Shown: positions 30,999 to 44,164, counted from the stretch's first letter. The stretch: 64,000 bases of DNA from Vitrella brassicaformis (GCA_001179505.1 CDMY01000040.1:3243-67242); one strand, 5' to 3'. A program made the numbers and translations. Notes: generated by a model not told the origin, from the sequence alone.

Positions 30999-33900
30999 AT
31001 GAACGCGTCGCCATCCTCCACCGACACTGTCGTGCCGGCCGATGCCGTGGGAGGGGAGGCCTGGATGGATGACACCCACACGCATGCCGACAGCCGACAG
31101 CCTCTCGACCATGTGCGGCTGCTTCGTGACAAGGTGGCGGCTTACCTGCACGGGGCTGGGATGGACCACCCCTGCACCGATGCACCCGACGACGTGCGAT
31201 TCGCATGGGAACTCGAAACTGCAAGGTGCAGATGGTGCCTTCATGCTTGGTTGTGGTCTGCGTTGGCATGTGTTGTGTTGTGTGTCAGCCGCATCCAGGG
31301 ATCGCTGCGGGAACGGTGTCAGCTGATGCGCGAAATGGTCATGATGCGGGGCGCTGAGCTGCCCGAGAGCTCCGTCAAGCACGCCGCGGAGGAGCGGCTG
31401 CACATGCCCGACTACCAAGAGGCCATCCAGAGGGCACAGCAGGAGGCCAGCAAGCTGCTGGGGGCCGACCAGCAGGAGGAGGACGAGATGCTGGAATTGC
31501 TATCACAGGATGGTAGGCGCAGCGACACCGCACCCACCGCAGGGAGAGAGAAGGTGCCAGGCCTAGGTGTGGTTGTGTATGTCGATCAGATGAGGGCAGT
31601 GTGACGACGGCGTACGGCACCCCTCAGCACATGGAGGACACCACCATGGCGGCAGGAGGGCAAGGAAACCGCCCACAGACGGGTACGGTAGATACGATCG
31701 GCGCCGACATTGGTGCAGGCAGGCACGTGTGTGGGAGGGACCCTAATGCCGTCTGTGTGTTGTGTGTGTCTGCCTGTGCTGTGCAGATTTGCGTCGGGTG
31801 ACGGCGGTGTCGGAGCTGGAGTCGCTGACCGAAAAGCACGGCAGCGGTCTGTTCCTCAAGCTGATGGAGATTTACCAGATCGACAGCAGCTCCTGGCGCG
31901 CATCGGCATCGCTCCAGCAGCTCCAGCAGATGGCATCAGACATCGGTCAGTATTTATTGTGCGACCCTCCCTCCGCAGAAACAAACACCATATAGCGTGA
32001 TGTGTGTGCGCTGCCTGTCCGTCTGTGTGTATCTGCTCCATGGATGCAGCTGCAGAGGCGAGGCGGTCGGCTGCTGCTCACGCCCCCCCTCCCACCAGCA
32101 CCAAGAGTACCATCACCACCATCAAGCCCCGTGACCCACTGCAGCCACGTGAGCAGCCGACCGACACAGTGCAGCGTCTATGCCCGTGTGTGTGTGAGTG
32201 AGTCTGTCGTGTGTCGTGTGTGCAGATGACGTGTACGTGAGCGACTGGCCTGCGCGTCTTGTCGGTGTGGACCCATCGGCCGCAGAGGTGCACCGCGGCG
32301 ACTTTCCCTCAAGTGAGGATGGATGATGGATGGATGGATGGACACAGACCGCTCCAAGTTGGTGCGTCTGTCTGTATGTTAGATCACTCTACAGCTCTGA
32401 CGGTCAACATACGGATGGCCCTCAAGAAGTGGAAGGTCATCAGATACTCATGGAGCTCGGATGAATTCCCCCTCGAGAGCTTTGACGTCTCTTGCACACT
32501 CACAACCGACAGGTGGGTGCGTCAGAGAAAGAGAGAGAGGGTCGGATGGATGGATGGATGGATCGTTGGCTGGGTCAGGCTGTGGAAGTACTGGGACCAC
32601 GAAGAGAGCCGCGTCGTCAAAGCCACCCTGCACTCCGGCAGACATGGACAGGCAGGACACAAGCAAGATGCACACTTGGGATGCGTGTGTGTGTGTGTGT
32701 ATGTGTGTGTGTGTGTGTGTGTGCAGGATTTTGTGTTTCTGTGCGAGTGGCCGATGGATTTGCTGCAGGCGCTCTTCTCCCTCCTCAATGCACAGTTCAC
32801 AAAGGAGTTCCAACACCGACGTGCAGAGTAAGCAGAGCGACACACTCGGACGCACAGAGACAGACATACATGTGTGTGGTGGGTGTGTGCGTGGGGTGCA
32901 CCAGGTCGATTGGTGAGCGCGCCATGCGGTGCATCTTCTCTGCACCGGTTCTGAAATCGAAACTCTTGGTCAGCACCAACACGCACACACACACTCACAC
33001 TCCGGATGCCTAGATGTGGAAATGCCCTGTCCGCAATATTTGTCAGACGTCGTGGTTCCACTACCTCTGTGCCACCGGCCAGACGGACCAGCCCACCGAG
33101 GTCCTCCAAGACCCAAACACCTACTACGACACACACGCCCACGCCCCCACCCCCACACACACGCCCACAAGTCGCCCGCACCAGCACAACCAGCACAACC
33201 AGCAGCAGCAGCGGCCTACTCCCACATCTGCTTCCATGCCCAAAGAAGACACAAAAGGTGAGGAAAGGGCACGAGAGATTCACTTAATTACCATCTCACA
33301 GCACATAGATACATTGATGTGGGCGTCTGGGTGCTCTGCTGCAGGGGGAGGGTCGGTGGATCAGTGGCGGTCGTGTCTGCTGAGCGGCCCCCTGCCAGAC
33401 AGCGTCATGTGGACAGGATTCCTCGACAGGCAGCGGGACGGCGTGTCGGAGAGCGACCTCACCCTGGTGGTCATGTACGTGCTGCAGTACTGGCGGGTCT
33501 CACTCTACTACCTTGTGAGCAACACCAGGCTTCATGGTGGGTGGACACACAGTGGACACATAGTATATTGGGTGTGTGTCGGGTGTGTCTGTGCAGCTGA
33601 CGGAGCTTGTTCCCTGTGAGAGTGAGAATGACTGCGGCGTGTTCGTCCGGCTCGACCCCCAACCGTGAGCAGCAAGCACCACACAGCACACGCCCACACA
33701 CCACCAGAAGCAAGCTGCTCGATGTGGTTTGATCGATTCCCTTAGGTTGAAGCGTCCCGGCAAGGACCGCCAGGGCCACATCACGACCCTATGGCGGCTG
33801 TGCATACACTACGGCGACAAGATGCAGGTGCGCGGCACACACACACACACACACAGTTGCCTTGATGCTGTCTGTCTGTCTGTCTGTTGTGGCCCCTGCT

Positions 33901-34497
33901 TCTCAGTCCGTTGCGTGTGTGACGCAGTGGCCCAGGGCGGCCATGGAGGCGCTCGTCGACCTCATCAATCTGACGCTGTCAAACATTCACCACACATACA
34001 AGTATGTCAGTGGGCGGGCGGGCGGGCGGCACACAACACAGCCACACCCACCCATCGAAGGCTCTTTATCTGCCGGTGTGTGTGTGTGTGTGTGCGTATC
34101 AGGGAGACCGGTGCCTTGGGGGATGGCTATGCTGGCAAGAAGAACATCGTCCAGCAGCTGTTCACACCCGCACTCATAGAGGCCGCACTCATGGTGCCCT
34201 CCCGCCCCCCGCCCCCCGCACACCCCCAACCACACACCACACACACGCACACCTGCCTCTCCTCTCTCCTCTCTCCCCCCCACTCAGTGCTCGTGGTTCC
34301 ATTACGTCAACACAGAGGGCTACATGAGCCACCGACGGGATGAGTTCCGGAGCCTGCAGGCATTCAGGGCATGGCGCCACGCCATGGAGGACGGCCACAG
34401 CACGCCGTCAACGGTCCCCTCCAGCGTGGTCAGCACACCGCGGGGCGGCCGGACGCCCGCACGACCCGCCAGGGGAAGGCAGGGCAGGGGGGCGTAG
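30999..34497 (+). CDS. Large unknown protein with two copies of a novel module (paralogue 1)
   Basis: Seventeen exons with consistent phases: 30999-31225, 31289-31512, 31590-31682, 31787-31945, 32050-32148, 32226-32312, 32383-32512, 32579-32684, 32727-32827, 32905-32968, 33047-33257, 33345-33514, 33597-33664, 33746-33827, 33928-34001, 34103-34193 and 34288-34497; about 731 residues. The helical N-terminus reads LRDKVAAYLHGAGMDHPCTD. Module 1 (from ~268) has DDVYVSDWPARL, ALKKWKVIRYSW, APVLKSKLL and TSWFHYL. Module 2 (from ~501) has VDQWRSCLLSGPLP, VLQYWRVSLYYL, MEALVDLINLTL, FTPALIEAALM and CSWFHYV. The tail is Arg/Gly-rich. Exon junctions match those of 37191-42014. No known family recognised. 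Confidence 0.85.
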
Positions 34498-35263
34498 GGG
34501 GTGTGGTGGATGGAGGGGGCTGGGGTGGGACGAGAGGCGAGGACAGGATAGGAGCGGTGCAGGTGGCTGACTGAAGGTTTAGTGGTGCGGTTTTTGTGCG
34601 GTGCGTGGCGGGTTCATGGTTCAGTTGGCTTTCTTCAGTTTGTAAGACTTGTCAGGTTAGGTGTTTCTGGATGGATGTGCACTCGGATGGTTCGGTAGGA
34701 TGGGTGGGATGGATGGGATGGTATGGGTGGATTGACGTGAGGTTTGCGTGAGAGCCTTCCCCTTGTGTGTGAGCGAACAGACACACAGACACGCGACGCG
34801 CCTACCACACACAGCTGTCTGAACGAGCCAGGACGCCAACCACACATCAACACGACAGAAAATCCTCTGGGGCCCGGGGTGCCCATGTGTGTCAACCACG
34901 CGCAACGGCAGGCAGAGTCTGTCGGTCTCTCATGAAGTGAACTGCGTCAATCGACCAACCCTCAATCATGCGACCACACATCAACAGGACAGAAAATTCC
35001 CTGCTCCATCGCAGAAACAGGGCACTGCCCGACAGACAGGAAATTGTCCATGCAACTGCAAATGTGGTGCACACGAGAAACACCACAGCAGCTCTTAGGT
35101 GACCAAGTCGGCCTGAAACAATTCGCCCCAGCGACAATAGTACACAAATGGAAAAGAATTCGCCACGCCCGCATCAATCAATCAGACATGCACACACATC
35201 ACACGAGCCCCTCCCTTATGAGCAAGGCCTCCAGCTCACTCATCTGTCGGCCATTAACCGCCG
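34498..35263. other. Intergenic, no gene seen
   Basis: Between convergent 3' ends of the first paralogue and the MYND gene. It contains GGGATGGATGG-type repeats (about 34690-34735) and a duplicated ACACATCAAC-ACGACAGAAAAT-like segment (34843 and 34976). No coding support. Confidence 0.45.
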
Positions 35264-37057
35264 TCACAATTTGCCCTCCACCGCCTCACAGTGGCCCCCA
35301 CCGCGCATGGCCATCAACCGCGTCACGCTGGCGGGGGAGGGCACAGCCTCCATTGCGGAGAGCTCGGCCTCGATGCTGCTGAAGTCTGCCGCCGACATGC
35401 CCTCGAACTCATGGAGAGGCTTGTGCAGCACCGGGTCACGGAAATTCCTGCACAGACGGGACACAGAAGGAGGAAGAGAGTGTGTGGACAGCGTGCCTGA
35501 CTTGACTGTGTGGCTACCGGAGGTAGTTGAACAGGTGTTTTCTGAAGGCATCGGTGTAGGTCAGGGCGTCGGAGATGAAGGCCTCCTCCACCGCAGCCAC
35601 CGACACACCCTCCTGGCAGATGAGAGACACACTCGTGTGCGCGTGTGGTGTATGGTGTGTCGCCACATTCTGCCACCTTTGCTGCGTGGTCTTGAAAGCA
35701 CCCCTGCAAGAATGCCGCAAGAGCCTCGTTGGCCTCCAGCTCATACCTGATGCTCTCCTCCCATTCTGCCCGCTGCAGATACTCCCCCGTGACCGAAGAG
35801 AACTCCGCAGTCGCAGAGACTCCGCGCATCCTATCGTGCACCAGCCGCGGCCCCTCTTCCTCGCCGAGCAGCGGTATGCTGGCGTGCTGGATGGCCGCGA
35901 CGCAGACGTCGACTGGCGAAGGGATGAGGAACCAGTGGCGATCTCGGCCCTGGATCGTCACCGTGCACTTGAGTTTGCGCCAGAACATGCCGGCAAGGAT
36001 GGTCCCGGTGGTGAGGATGAAGGGCAGGGGGATGATGCCCATTGGCAGGTTGTGGTGGAGGAGGTCCTTGATGGCCCTGGTGAGGATGGCCTGCGCCTTG
36101 TCCTGCATCACGGCCACCGTCGCTGGGTCAGCGGTGATGTCCTCGTTGATGCCGTTGGTGTAGCGGCCGATGGTGATGGGCGCGAGGCGGAAATTGGGGT
36201 AGCACAGGCTCCTCTCCCAGACGATGGCGCCGCTTTCAGTATCAGGGGGTGTGCGGGGCTGCGTCACGCTGTCCTTAGCTGGATTGGCAAGCGTGATGCC
36301 GCAAAAAAGGCTTGTCTTGCGGCCGTCCCTCGTCCACATGGCAACGGTGGGGGCGTCCTCCTCACTCATATCGACCGTGGCGCGGTCTTCGGTCTCTGTC
36401 CTCACCAATTGCTCCGTCTTGAGTATAAGCATCACATGATTCTTGCCGTGGGTGTCGATCTCACGCAAGATGGCCGACTCCCTGCACCGCTGCACCTTGA
36501 AGAACCCCTCGCTCCCCATCAGGCCGGCCGTGTAGCGCAGTGCGGCCTTGTTGCCGCGGTAGTGGTCGCTGCATAGCAGTTCCTTCAGCCAGCCGCACTC
36601 CTTCATGTGCTCAATCTTGGTGTGAGTGCCGGTGCAGCCGGGCCCGCACTGCGGACACAGCCCAGTATCGCCGCTCGGTGCAGGTCCACTCGTGGGTGCC
36701 GAACCAGTGCGCCTTCTGACATTCCTGCAAACAGTGACGAAGAGCACCAGTGAGTGCACTTGTGCATCTTGCCTGAATCAGTCTGACCTGTGAGCAGTAT
36801 CGGGGCAGCCCGCAGGCCTCGCACACCTTGAGGTCAGGGGGCAGCAAACCGCAGACAAAGCAGCCCTCCTGTGCCGGCGGGGCGGGAGGTGGCGGCGGCT
36901 CAACCTCGGCGTTGCTCGACGGCGATGATGATGCCGCCGCCGACGACGTTGCAGTGATGCGCCGCATCATCTCTCTCGAGGTCGCTTCGTTCTCATCCTC
37001 AGAGTCGCTCAGATCACGCGCCAGCCTGTCCCACTTGGAATAATCGAGTCGCGACAT
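35264..37057 (-). CDS. MYND zinc-finger protein
   Basis: Exons: 36788-37057, one starting at 36724, a large exon of about 35677-36650, 35518-35612 and 35264-35447; about 540 residues. After an acidic, Ser-rich N-terminus comes a MYND finger (CFVCGLLPPDLKVCEACGL, YCSQECQKAHWFGTHEWTC). The rest is unrecognised, with a hydrophobic stretch (GIIPLPFILTTGTILAGMFW) and ends HCEAVEGKL. The frame changes between EWTC and THTKIEHMKECGW near 36650-36690 and I found no good intron there: a base error, a lesion, or an unusual splice. MYND fingers bind proline-rich partners and often accompany methyltransferases, but no SET motif is seen. It starts only 133 bp from the divergent gene. Confidence 0.7.
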
Positions 37058-37190
37058 CCCGGCCGGATAAGCAAGCAGTGAGCCCTGAGCCTGTTCCTCT
37101 TGAAATGCAAAGATGCCCAAATCCCTCTTCCGTTTGCGCTCCAACGGCTGCGAGCTAATATCGCAGCCCGGGGAAGCAAGGGGAGGCAAG

Positions 37191-40100
37191 ATGGAGACCT
37201 CGTCCAACGGGACGATGTCTTACTGTGACCAGCTGAGTGCCGTCGTCGCTCGCTATCTCGAGCAGTCCGGCCAGACACACCCCTGCCTCGACGCTCCCAT
37301 CGCCGTAAGGCGCCAGTGGGAGGCGGAGACCGCCAAGTAGGACACGCACGCACACAGATACAGATCTCAGTCACCTACAAACAGGGCACGCTGATGGGAT
37401 GGATGGGATGCTATGCTTCCATCCTTGTGTTTCTCCCATCCGTCAGGCGCATCCTGCATGCTAATAAGCAGCGGGCCCTCCTGCTGCGGGAGGTGTGCCA
37501 TCTCAAGGGCCATCCCCTGCCCCCCTCCTCGGCCGGCAACATGGTGGCGTGGGAGAGTGAGGATAACCCCGAGCATGCGGCCATGGTGGCAGAGGCCAAG
37601 AGGGAGGCGGCGAGGCTGGTAGGAGTGGAGCAGGGTGCAGCCGAGGGAGAGGGAGAGGGAGGGGGAGAGGCTGACATGGACACGGTGGTGGAGCCCGAGA
37701 AAGAAGGTACACGCAGACAGACAGACAGACAGGCAGGGGTCCTCTGATGGATCGGTTGACGGATGGCTGGCTGGGCATCTGGTGCTGCTTCCTTCCTTGC
37801 ATTTCTGCCTGTAGCTCATCATCCCATTGAGGAAGCCGCTCCAGCGGCTGCAGAGGTCGTGGGCGAGGAGATGACTGAGTTGGGTATCAAGCAGACCAGA
37901 GAGGAGCCCATCCATGAAGCCGCCAAGGACACCACTGAGTCACAGGAAGGTAAGTACGCACGCAGAGGCAAGACCCCCTCCGACATACACAAGAAGACAC
38001 CCTGCTGTTCCTTGGCCCATCAGATGTGGCCACGCGCACCAACCTGGTGCACTTCCTGGACGACTGGGGCACGGGCAACGGGTGGGACGTCATCACCAAG
38101 CTGCTGAGCAAGGAGGAGGCCGCCGACCCCGACTGGAAGTTCCACCTCCCCATCGTCCGACTGCAGGCACTCATACAGCAGCTCTCAGAAGAGCCCACAC
38201 GTAAGCCCACACGTCCACTCATCCACACAGTCACACACACACACCCGTTTGTGAATCATCTGTGCCTGCAGCGTCTGTCGCGCAGCCACCGACCACGCCG
38301 TCGACCTCGCGCACCCACCACCCGTCGCCCACCCCCACCCCGGCCACCCACGGCCAGCAGCCAAACCCTCCTGCTGCAGGTGCTGGCGGTGGGGTGCCGG
38401 CGTCGGTGCACATCCAGGTGCGTGACCGGAAGGGCACCCTGGGGTACAGCAGGAGCCCTGAGGTCATGGAGAAACTCATGCCCCCCTCCGTCATCAAAGA
38501 AATTCAGAAACGTACGACACAACGAATGGGTTGACTGACGGAATGGCGCCGGGAGAGGGAGGGTGGATGGGATGCGGTGGATGCGGTGGATGCGGTGTGT
38601 GTGTGTGTCTGTGTTGTGTAGACGACGTGTATGTGGACGACTGGGAGACCCGGCTGTCGCTGAAGGCCGACCCGGACTCGGTCCCCTTCCTGGAGGAACT
38701 ATACGAGTCAAGTGAGTCAGTGAGTGCATGTGTGTGTCGGCCAATGCAACAGATGTGCCCTGCCCATGTGATATCTCTGCTTGTGTGTGTAACAGGGAGG
38801 AGTGTTGGATTGGCGACGACGCTCAACTACGCCCTGAAGGAATGGATGATCGTCTACGGATTCTACGTACGTCTAGTGGCAGCCCGCCAGCCCGCCAGCC
38901 CGCCAGCCAGCCAGCCAGCCGCGGCAGCCAGACAAGAGGGAGTGATCGTCTTTTTGTATGGTCCATCCCATTTGTGTGGCGTGGGTGTGGTGTGGTGTGC
39001 CTCCAGATGACTCAGCAGGAGGAGCTCTTCGGCGACAAGAAGAGGATCGGCATCAAAGTCCAACAGGACAAGTGAGTGGGATTGTGTGGGTGGGTGGGTG
39101 TGTGTGGGGGGGCTCATTCAGACCCGGCTGTCCTTGTTTGTGTGCTGCCTGCCTACCTGTGCCTGTCTGTCTGGTGGGTGTCAGGTACTGTCGTCCTTCG
39201 CACCGGTCGGGACATACGCCCACCATCCCCCAGAACCTCTTCAGGACATACGTCTACTCACACAGATTCGGACAGGTGGGCATCCCCCACCTGTCCGAAT
39301 GTGGTGCTTGGGTGTTTGTGTGGTGCTTTGTGGTGCGATCGACCGATCCAGGTGTGTGTGAATGCGATGCGTGTGTGTGGCGATGCAGGAGGTGTTGTAC
39401 TCGACGTCGTGGCCGCAGGACCTGTTCTTCCGGCTCCTCAAGATGGTCGACGCCTCCCTCTCATTCGCTTCGAAACACACATCCGAATGGATATCGACGT
39501 AAGTGAACCATCGACACATTGAAAGCACAGCACAACGCTGGCAGACAGACACTGCATCTGCGTGTGTGTTGTCCTGGTTTGTCTGTCTGCTTTGCTCTGT
39601 CTGTATGTGTCTCATCAGCCACATGAAGCTGTACACGATCTTCCAGCACATGACCTTCTCAGAGCCCATCCTCAAGTCACAACTACTGGTCAGTCATCGC
39701 CCATGCCCCCTCCCCTCCCCAGCCCAGCAACACACACACACACACACACATCCTCCCTCTCTCTAATTGGATCCAGACGTCGTGGTTCCAGTACCTGATT
39801 GCCAACAGCAGGATCCGCTATTCCCTCTCTGAGCTGCAGGACCGGCCGGAGGACTACTTCTTTGGCGACGGCGGTGCTCCCTCCCCCTCCAACAGGCCGC
39901 CTCCCCACAAGGCCTCCGCCATGGGGGACACACACCCACACCAACACACACACACGGCAGACACCACACCCCGCGAAGCTCACAGGGACAAGAAGCCATC
40001 ATTCAGCCCCACAGCAGCGGCAGGAGCAGCAGCAGGGAGGGATGCTGGCAAGGACAAGGAGAAGGCCGACGTGACGCCACGCAGCAAGGAGCCCAGCCCC

Positions 40101-42014
40101 CGAGCAGCAGCAGCAGCAGCAGCAGCACAGGGGGCCGCACCACAGACAGAGAAGAAGCCTCCTGAGGATGCGGCGGGCAAGAGGAAGGACAAGCCGGCTG
40201 CAGCTGCTGCAGCTGCAGCTGCCGCCGCCGGTTCGTGGGCGCAGCTGGTGAGCGGAGCGGGGGCGGGGGCTGGTGCAGGGGAGTCGCCCGCAGCCAAGAG
40301 GGGTGCCGATGACAAGAGCGAGGAGAAGGCGCCGGCTGCCACTGCTACAGCTACAGCCACAGCGCAGCCAGAGACGGCCACAAAGCAGCAGCAGCCGCAC
40401 CCGCAGCAGCAGGAGGATAAGAAGGCGGATACAAAGAAGAAGGATAAGGAGCCACCGGCCGCTGTCACACCCTCATTGTCGGTGGCGGCCGAGCAGTCCC
40501 CGACGGCCGGGCCGCCAACAGGTGGGAAACATGCATGGATGGATGGATGGATTGAAGCAACAACTGTTGTGTCGGTGACACACAGAGTGGTGTGTGTGTG
40601 TGTGTGTGTGTTGTATGCAGGCGTGATCGATTTCGAGGTGACTGACTGGAATACGATGCTGCTAAATGGCCCGCTGCCGGGCGCAGTCGACCTCGAGAGC
40701 CGCGACTATAGGAGACCGAATGGTGCGTCAGCCAGCCGGCGACATCCCTGGGTGGCTGGAGAGAGGGGGACATATTGTATGTTGTGATGCGTGATGTGTG
40801 TTGTGTGCAGAGTACACCCACTCTCTGAACTACGTGCTGTCGTCGGCCCTCAAGTTCTGGCGCATATGCGAATACCACATGGTCGGTCAGACACGCAGCA
40901 AGACACTGGGCTGTGCTGCCCGTATCTGTGCGGCTCCCTCCCTCCCTCCCTCTGTCTGTCTGTCTGTCTGTCTCAACGAACGGATGTGTGTGTGCAGGTG
41001 TCCAGGGCGGTCAAGGTGGATGACGCTGCCCAGCAGGGCATCTGGACCGCACTCGACACCACGCCGTACGCACAAACACTCACGCACACCCCATCCCACA
41101 ACAACACATGCCTTGTGTGTCACTCACTACATCAGGATGAGGCGTGCCCCCCACCCCAAGCAGGACCGCTGTCTCACCGTGTGGACCCTCACTGCCATGT
41201 GGGGCAACTCCAAACAGGTCTGTCAGCTCACAGCACACTAAACAGGTCTGGCAGCGCCCACAGGCGACACACGTGTGTGTGTGTGTGTGTGGATGTGTGT
41301 GTGTGTCATGTCTGTCATGCAGTCGATGGCCGTGGTGACCCCGTGGAGCCGGCCTGTAATGGAGAGTCTGGTGACACTCATCAACGAAAGCCTCAAAGAA
41401 ATGGACGCCAAATACAAGTATGTCAGCCACACACACAGACACACCACACCCATGGGCAGTGCAGACACCGATGGATGGATGGATGGGTGTCCCCTGTCTG
41501 TCTGATGGTGTGTTGTTCCCCACTACCTGACCTGCCTCACGCAGATCGTCGCGCGAGCCTCTGAGGGACGGCGGCCCCGAGAAGGGCGATCTTGCCAGGG
41601 CATTCTTCAAACCCGTCGTCACCAAATCCAGCCTCATGGTATGATCTGCGGGCACAGGCACCCACACTGCACCACACCACACCACACCACAGATTCCCTC
41701 CTGCGTGCGCGGCCTCACTCGCCCATCAGACGTCGTGGCTGCGGTTCGTGCTGTCGACTGGCTACGGCGATGGTCGCTATCTGGAGCTGGAGAGCATCCC
41801 GGTGCGGCTCGAGCAGCGCGACAAGGCGACCATCGCAGACTACCGCACCTATCGGGTATGGTACGAGCGCACGCAGCGCAACTATCGGCACACACACAGG
41901 CATGTGGATGGATGGATGGATGGACCCCTCATTCAGGCGTTCGATGAGTGGCGCAAGCACGTGGGACCGACCGGCCAGGCCAGGGATGACTTTGTCGGCA
42001 AAAGACAAAGATAG
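37191..42014 (+). CDS. Large unknown protein with two copies of a novel module (paralogue 2)
   Basis: Twenty exons, all phases consistent: 37191-37336, 37447-37706, 37815-37949, 38024-38200, 38272-38511, 38622-38711, 38796-38866, 39007-39071, 39185-39275, 39389-39498, 39619-39688, 39777-40521, 40621-40722, 40811-40881, 40998-41065, 41136-41217, 41323-41417, 41545-41638, 41730-41855 and 41937-42014; about 971 residues. N-terminus: LSAVVARYLEQSGQTHPCLD. Module 1 (~320-505): DDVYVDDWETRL, LNYALKEWMIVYGFY, LKMVDASLSF, EPILKSQLL, TSWFQYL. A long Ala/Pro/Lys/Glu linker (~515-730) separates module 2: EVTDWNTMLLNGPLP, ALKFWRICEYHM, MESLVTLINESL, FFKPVVTKSSLM, TSWLRFVL. An upstream in-frame ATG at 37113 is possible. 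Family unknown. Confidence 0.87.
40528..40552 (+). repeat. GGAT tetranucleotide run in intron
   Basis: TGGA/GGAT repeats a few bases after a donor site. Similar runs lie in introns or flanks at about 32325-32342, 32545-32562, 41470-41486, 41908-41923 and 54528-54541. They recur at similar places in introns of otherwise unrelated sequence. Confidence 0.75.
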
Positions 42015-42291
42015 ACAGACACGTAGTTGAGTTGCTTGAGTAAGCTGCCGGCCCCCAGGGGGCGGGCAGTGACTGACTGACTGACTGACCAATCGTTGTA
42101 GCGGTTTGCTGTTTGTGCGTGCGTCGTGAGTCTGGCTGCTTGATCTGTCTGTGTGGTGAGAGTGAATAAGGGGCTGGGTGCGGTCATGCAGTGCTTAAAG
42201 AGTGAGTGTGGGTCATGCTTAGTGATGCGGCGAGTGACGAGGGGCTTAAGCAGGGTGTGTGTGTGCGTGGGGGGGGGGGGGGGGGGGGGGG

Positions 42292-42591
42292 NNNNNNNNN
42301 NNNNNNNNNNNNNNNNNNNNNNNNNNNNNNNNNNNNNNNNNNNNNNNNNNNNNNNNNNNNNNNNNNNNNNNNNNNNNNNNNNNNNNNNNNNNNNNNNNNN
42401 NNNNNNNNNNNNNNNNNNNNNNNNNNNNNNNNNNNNNNNNNNNNNNNNNNNNNNNNNNNNNNNNNNNNNNNNNNNNNNNNNNNNNNNNNNNNNNNNNNNN
42501 NNNNNNNNNNNNNNNNNNNNNNNNNNNNNNNNNNNNNNNNNNNNNNNNNNNNNNNNNNNNNNNNNNNNNNNNNNNNNNNNNNNNNNNNNNN
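42292..42591. other. Assembly gap (300 N)
   Basis: Exactly 300 N, preceded by a poly-G run. Lies downstream of the second large paralogue. Confidence 0.99.
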
Positions 42592-43091
42592 GTTGTCGTT
42601 ACAATCGTCCTATGTATGTCTTCAGCCCTCAGCCATCAGTCAGTCAGTCAGTCAGTCTGTCTAGTGATGCTTTTGCCTGTCAGTCGTCCATTCGTATGTT
42701 TGTACCCTCCAATGGCGTGCTGGAGAGCAGGGAAGAAAGCCATGCACAGAACATGGCTGCGAGTGGGGTGGTTTGGCAATGGACGGGCACTGATGTGCAC
42801 CGGTGCCAGTCGGTGTGATGTGTGGAACTGACTGAACACACCCATATGGTGGTCGCTGAAAGCTGATAGATACTCTCACAGTGACGCATCGCTTCACGGC
42901 AACAAGAAGCTGTACAGACACGTGAGTGCGCCAAACACACACACACACACACACAAAAGAAGGCCGGCCGAAAAAAGGCCGATGGGCACAATGACGCGGC
43001 CTGCTCACTCCCATCACACACAACAAACAAATCGGCACCCACCCGTCCCACTCAGTTAACCACCGCACCCCACCACCCCCCATTCAGTCTT
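42592..43091. other. Intergenic, no gene seen
   Basis: Sequence between the gap and the next leftward gene. A GTCA repeat at about 42636-42660 and a CA run near 42937-42955; no supported open frame. Confidence 0.45.
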
Positions 43092-43932
43092 TCACGATTT
43101 GCCTCTGAAGACGTACTGGTGTATAGTCATCTTCTGCGGCAGGACGCCCCGCATCCGGCCAATCTCCGCAAACACGTCCTCGTGCAGGAACTGCTTCGAG
43201 TGCTTCTCGTACTTGCGGCTCAGCTTCTGGTGGTACTCCCGTCTCTGGCTCTTGTGCCTCTCGCTGATGGCCTTGGCCCGCTCCCTCTGCTCCCGCTTCC
43301 TCTCGAACTCGTTGACGATGCTGTCGAGGCAGAAGTAGTCCGCGAAGGCCAGCAGCTCATCCTGCCGCTCGTCGCTCATCTTCGGCAAATTCTTGTAGTA
43401 GGCAAAAAAGTCCAGAGCGTCGATCAGCCACCGCTGGCAGGGCAAGGTGAGGGAGCCGCGCAGGCCCTCGTCTGTGCCGAAGAGGTGCTTGTGGAGAGGG
43501 GAACGCTCATGCGGGGAGAAGATACTGCACACACACGCCACACACGAGCGCCTATCCATCCGACAACAGGAGAGTCTTCTCACCTCACCCAAAGTGCAGT
43601 CAGTACCTGCGCTGTACCCTCTTGGTTCCGTCTTCACACAAAATGTCCACCTCGCCCTCCCTCAGCGGCCGGTCGCTGTCGTCACCGAGCGGCTCGGTAG
43701 TGTTGACGGGATCCACTGCAGCCTCGCTGCCCTTGCGTCGCGGCTTGTCGTCTCTTTTGGATGGCTGGAAGGGCACGACCTTGCCAGCCATCCAGCCCCT
43801 TCCCTGGTAGTTCCTCCGCTGAGGAGACGCTTTGTCGCCGTCCTGTTCGGCCTCTTCCTCTTCCTCCTCTTCCTCCGCTGAGGAGTAGGCCAGGCTGAGG
43901 ATCTTGCGCTTCATCTCCTCGTCCATCGTCAT
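43092..43932 (-). CDS. Uncharacterised acidic/basic protein
   Basis: Two exons, 43607-43932 and 43092-43524; about 252 residues. The N-terminus carries a poly-Glu run (SSAEEEEEEEEAEQDGD). The second exon codes HKHLFGTDEGLRGSLTLPCQ, ALDFFAYYKNLPKMSDERQD, then a long basic helix (FERKREQRERAKAISERHKS, REYHQKLSRKYEKHSKQF) and ends HQYVFRGKS. The charge pattern suggests a nuclear or RNA-associated protein, but this is only composition. The conserved element at 44165-44395 lies 230-460 bp upstream in the same orientation. Confidence 0.7.
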
Positions 43933-44164
43933 AGCCGTAGCCGGAGGCGTCGACACCACGAAGCAGGGCAGGTCACCACGTGCGCCGACAGGCCAAGAGC
44001 AGCGCGAAGGCTTTGTCAAGCCACCACTAATAAAAAGACAGGTGTCCTCAATCTCCACATAGTATACAGCAGCCCCCTGGCAGCACACTCCCCTTCTCTG
44101 AACCAATAAGCTCGCAATTTGCTCGGACCGCTCCTGACCTTGCCGACGTCACCGATGCACGGGA

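Noticed and set aside
35575-36576. 333-codon rightward open frame
   Set aside because: Antisense shadow of the MYND gene's large exon.
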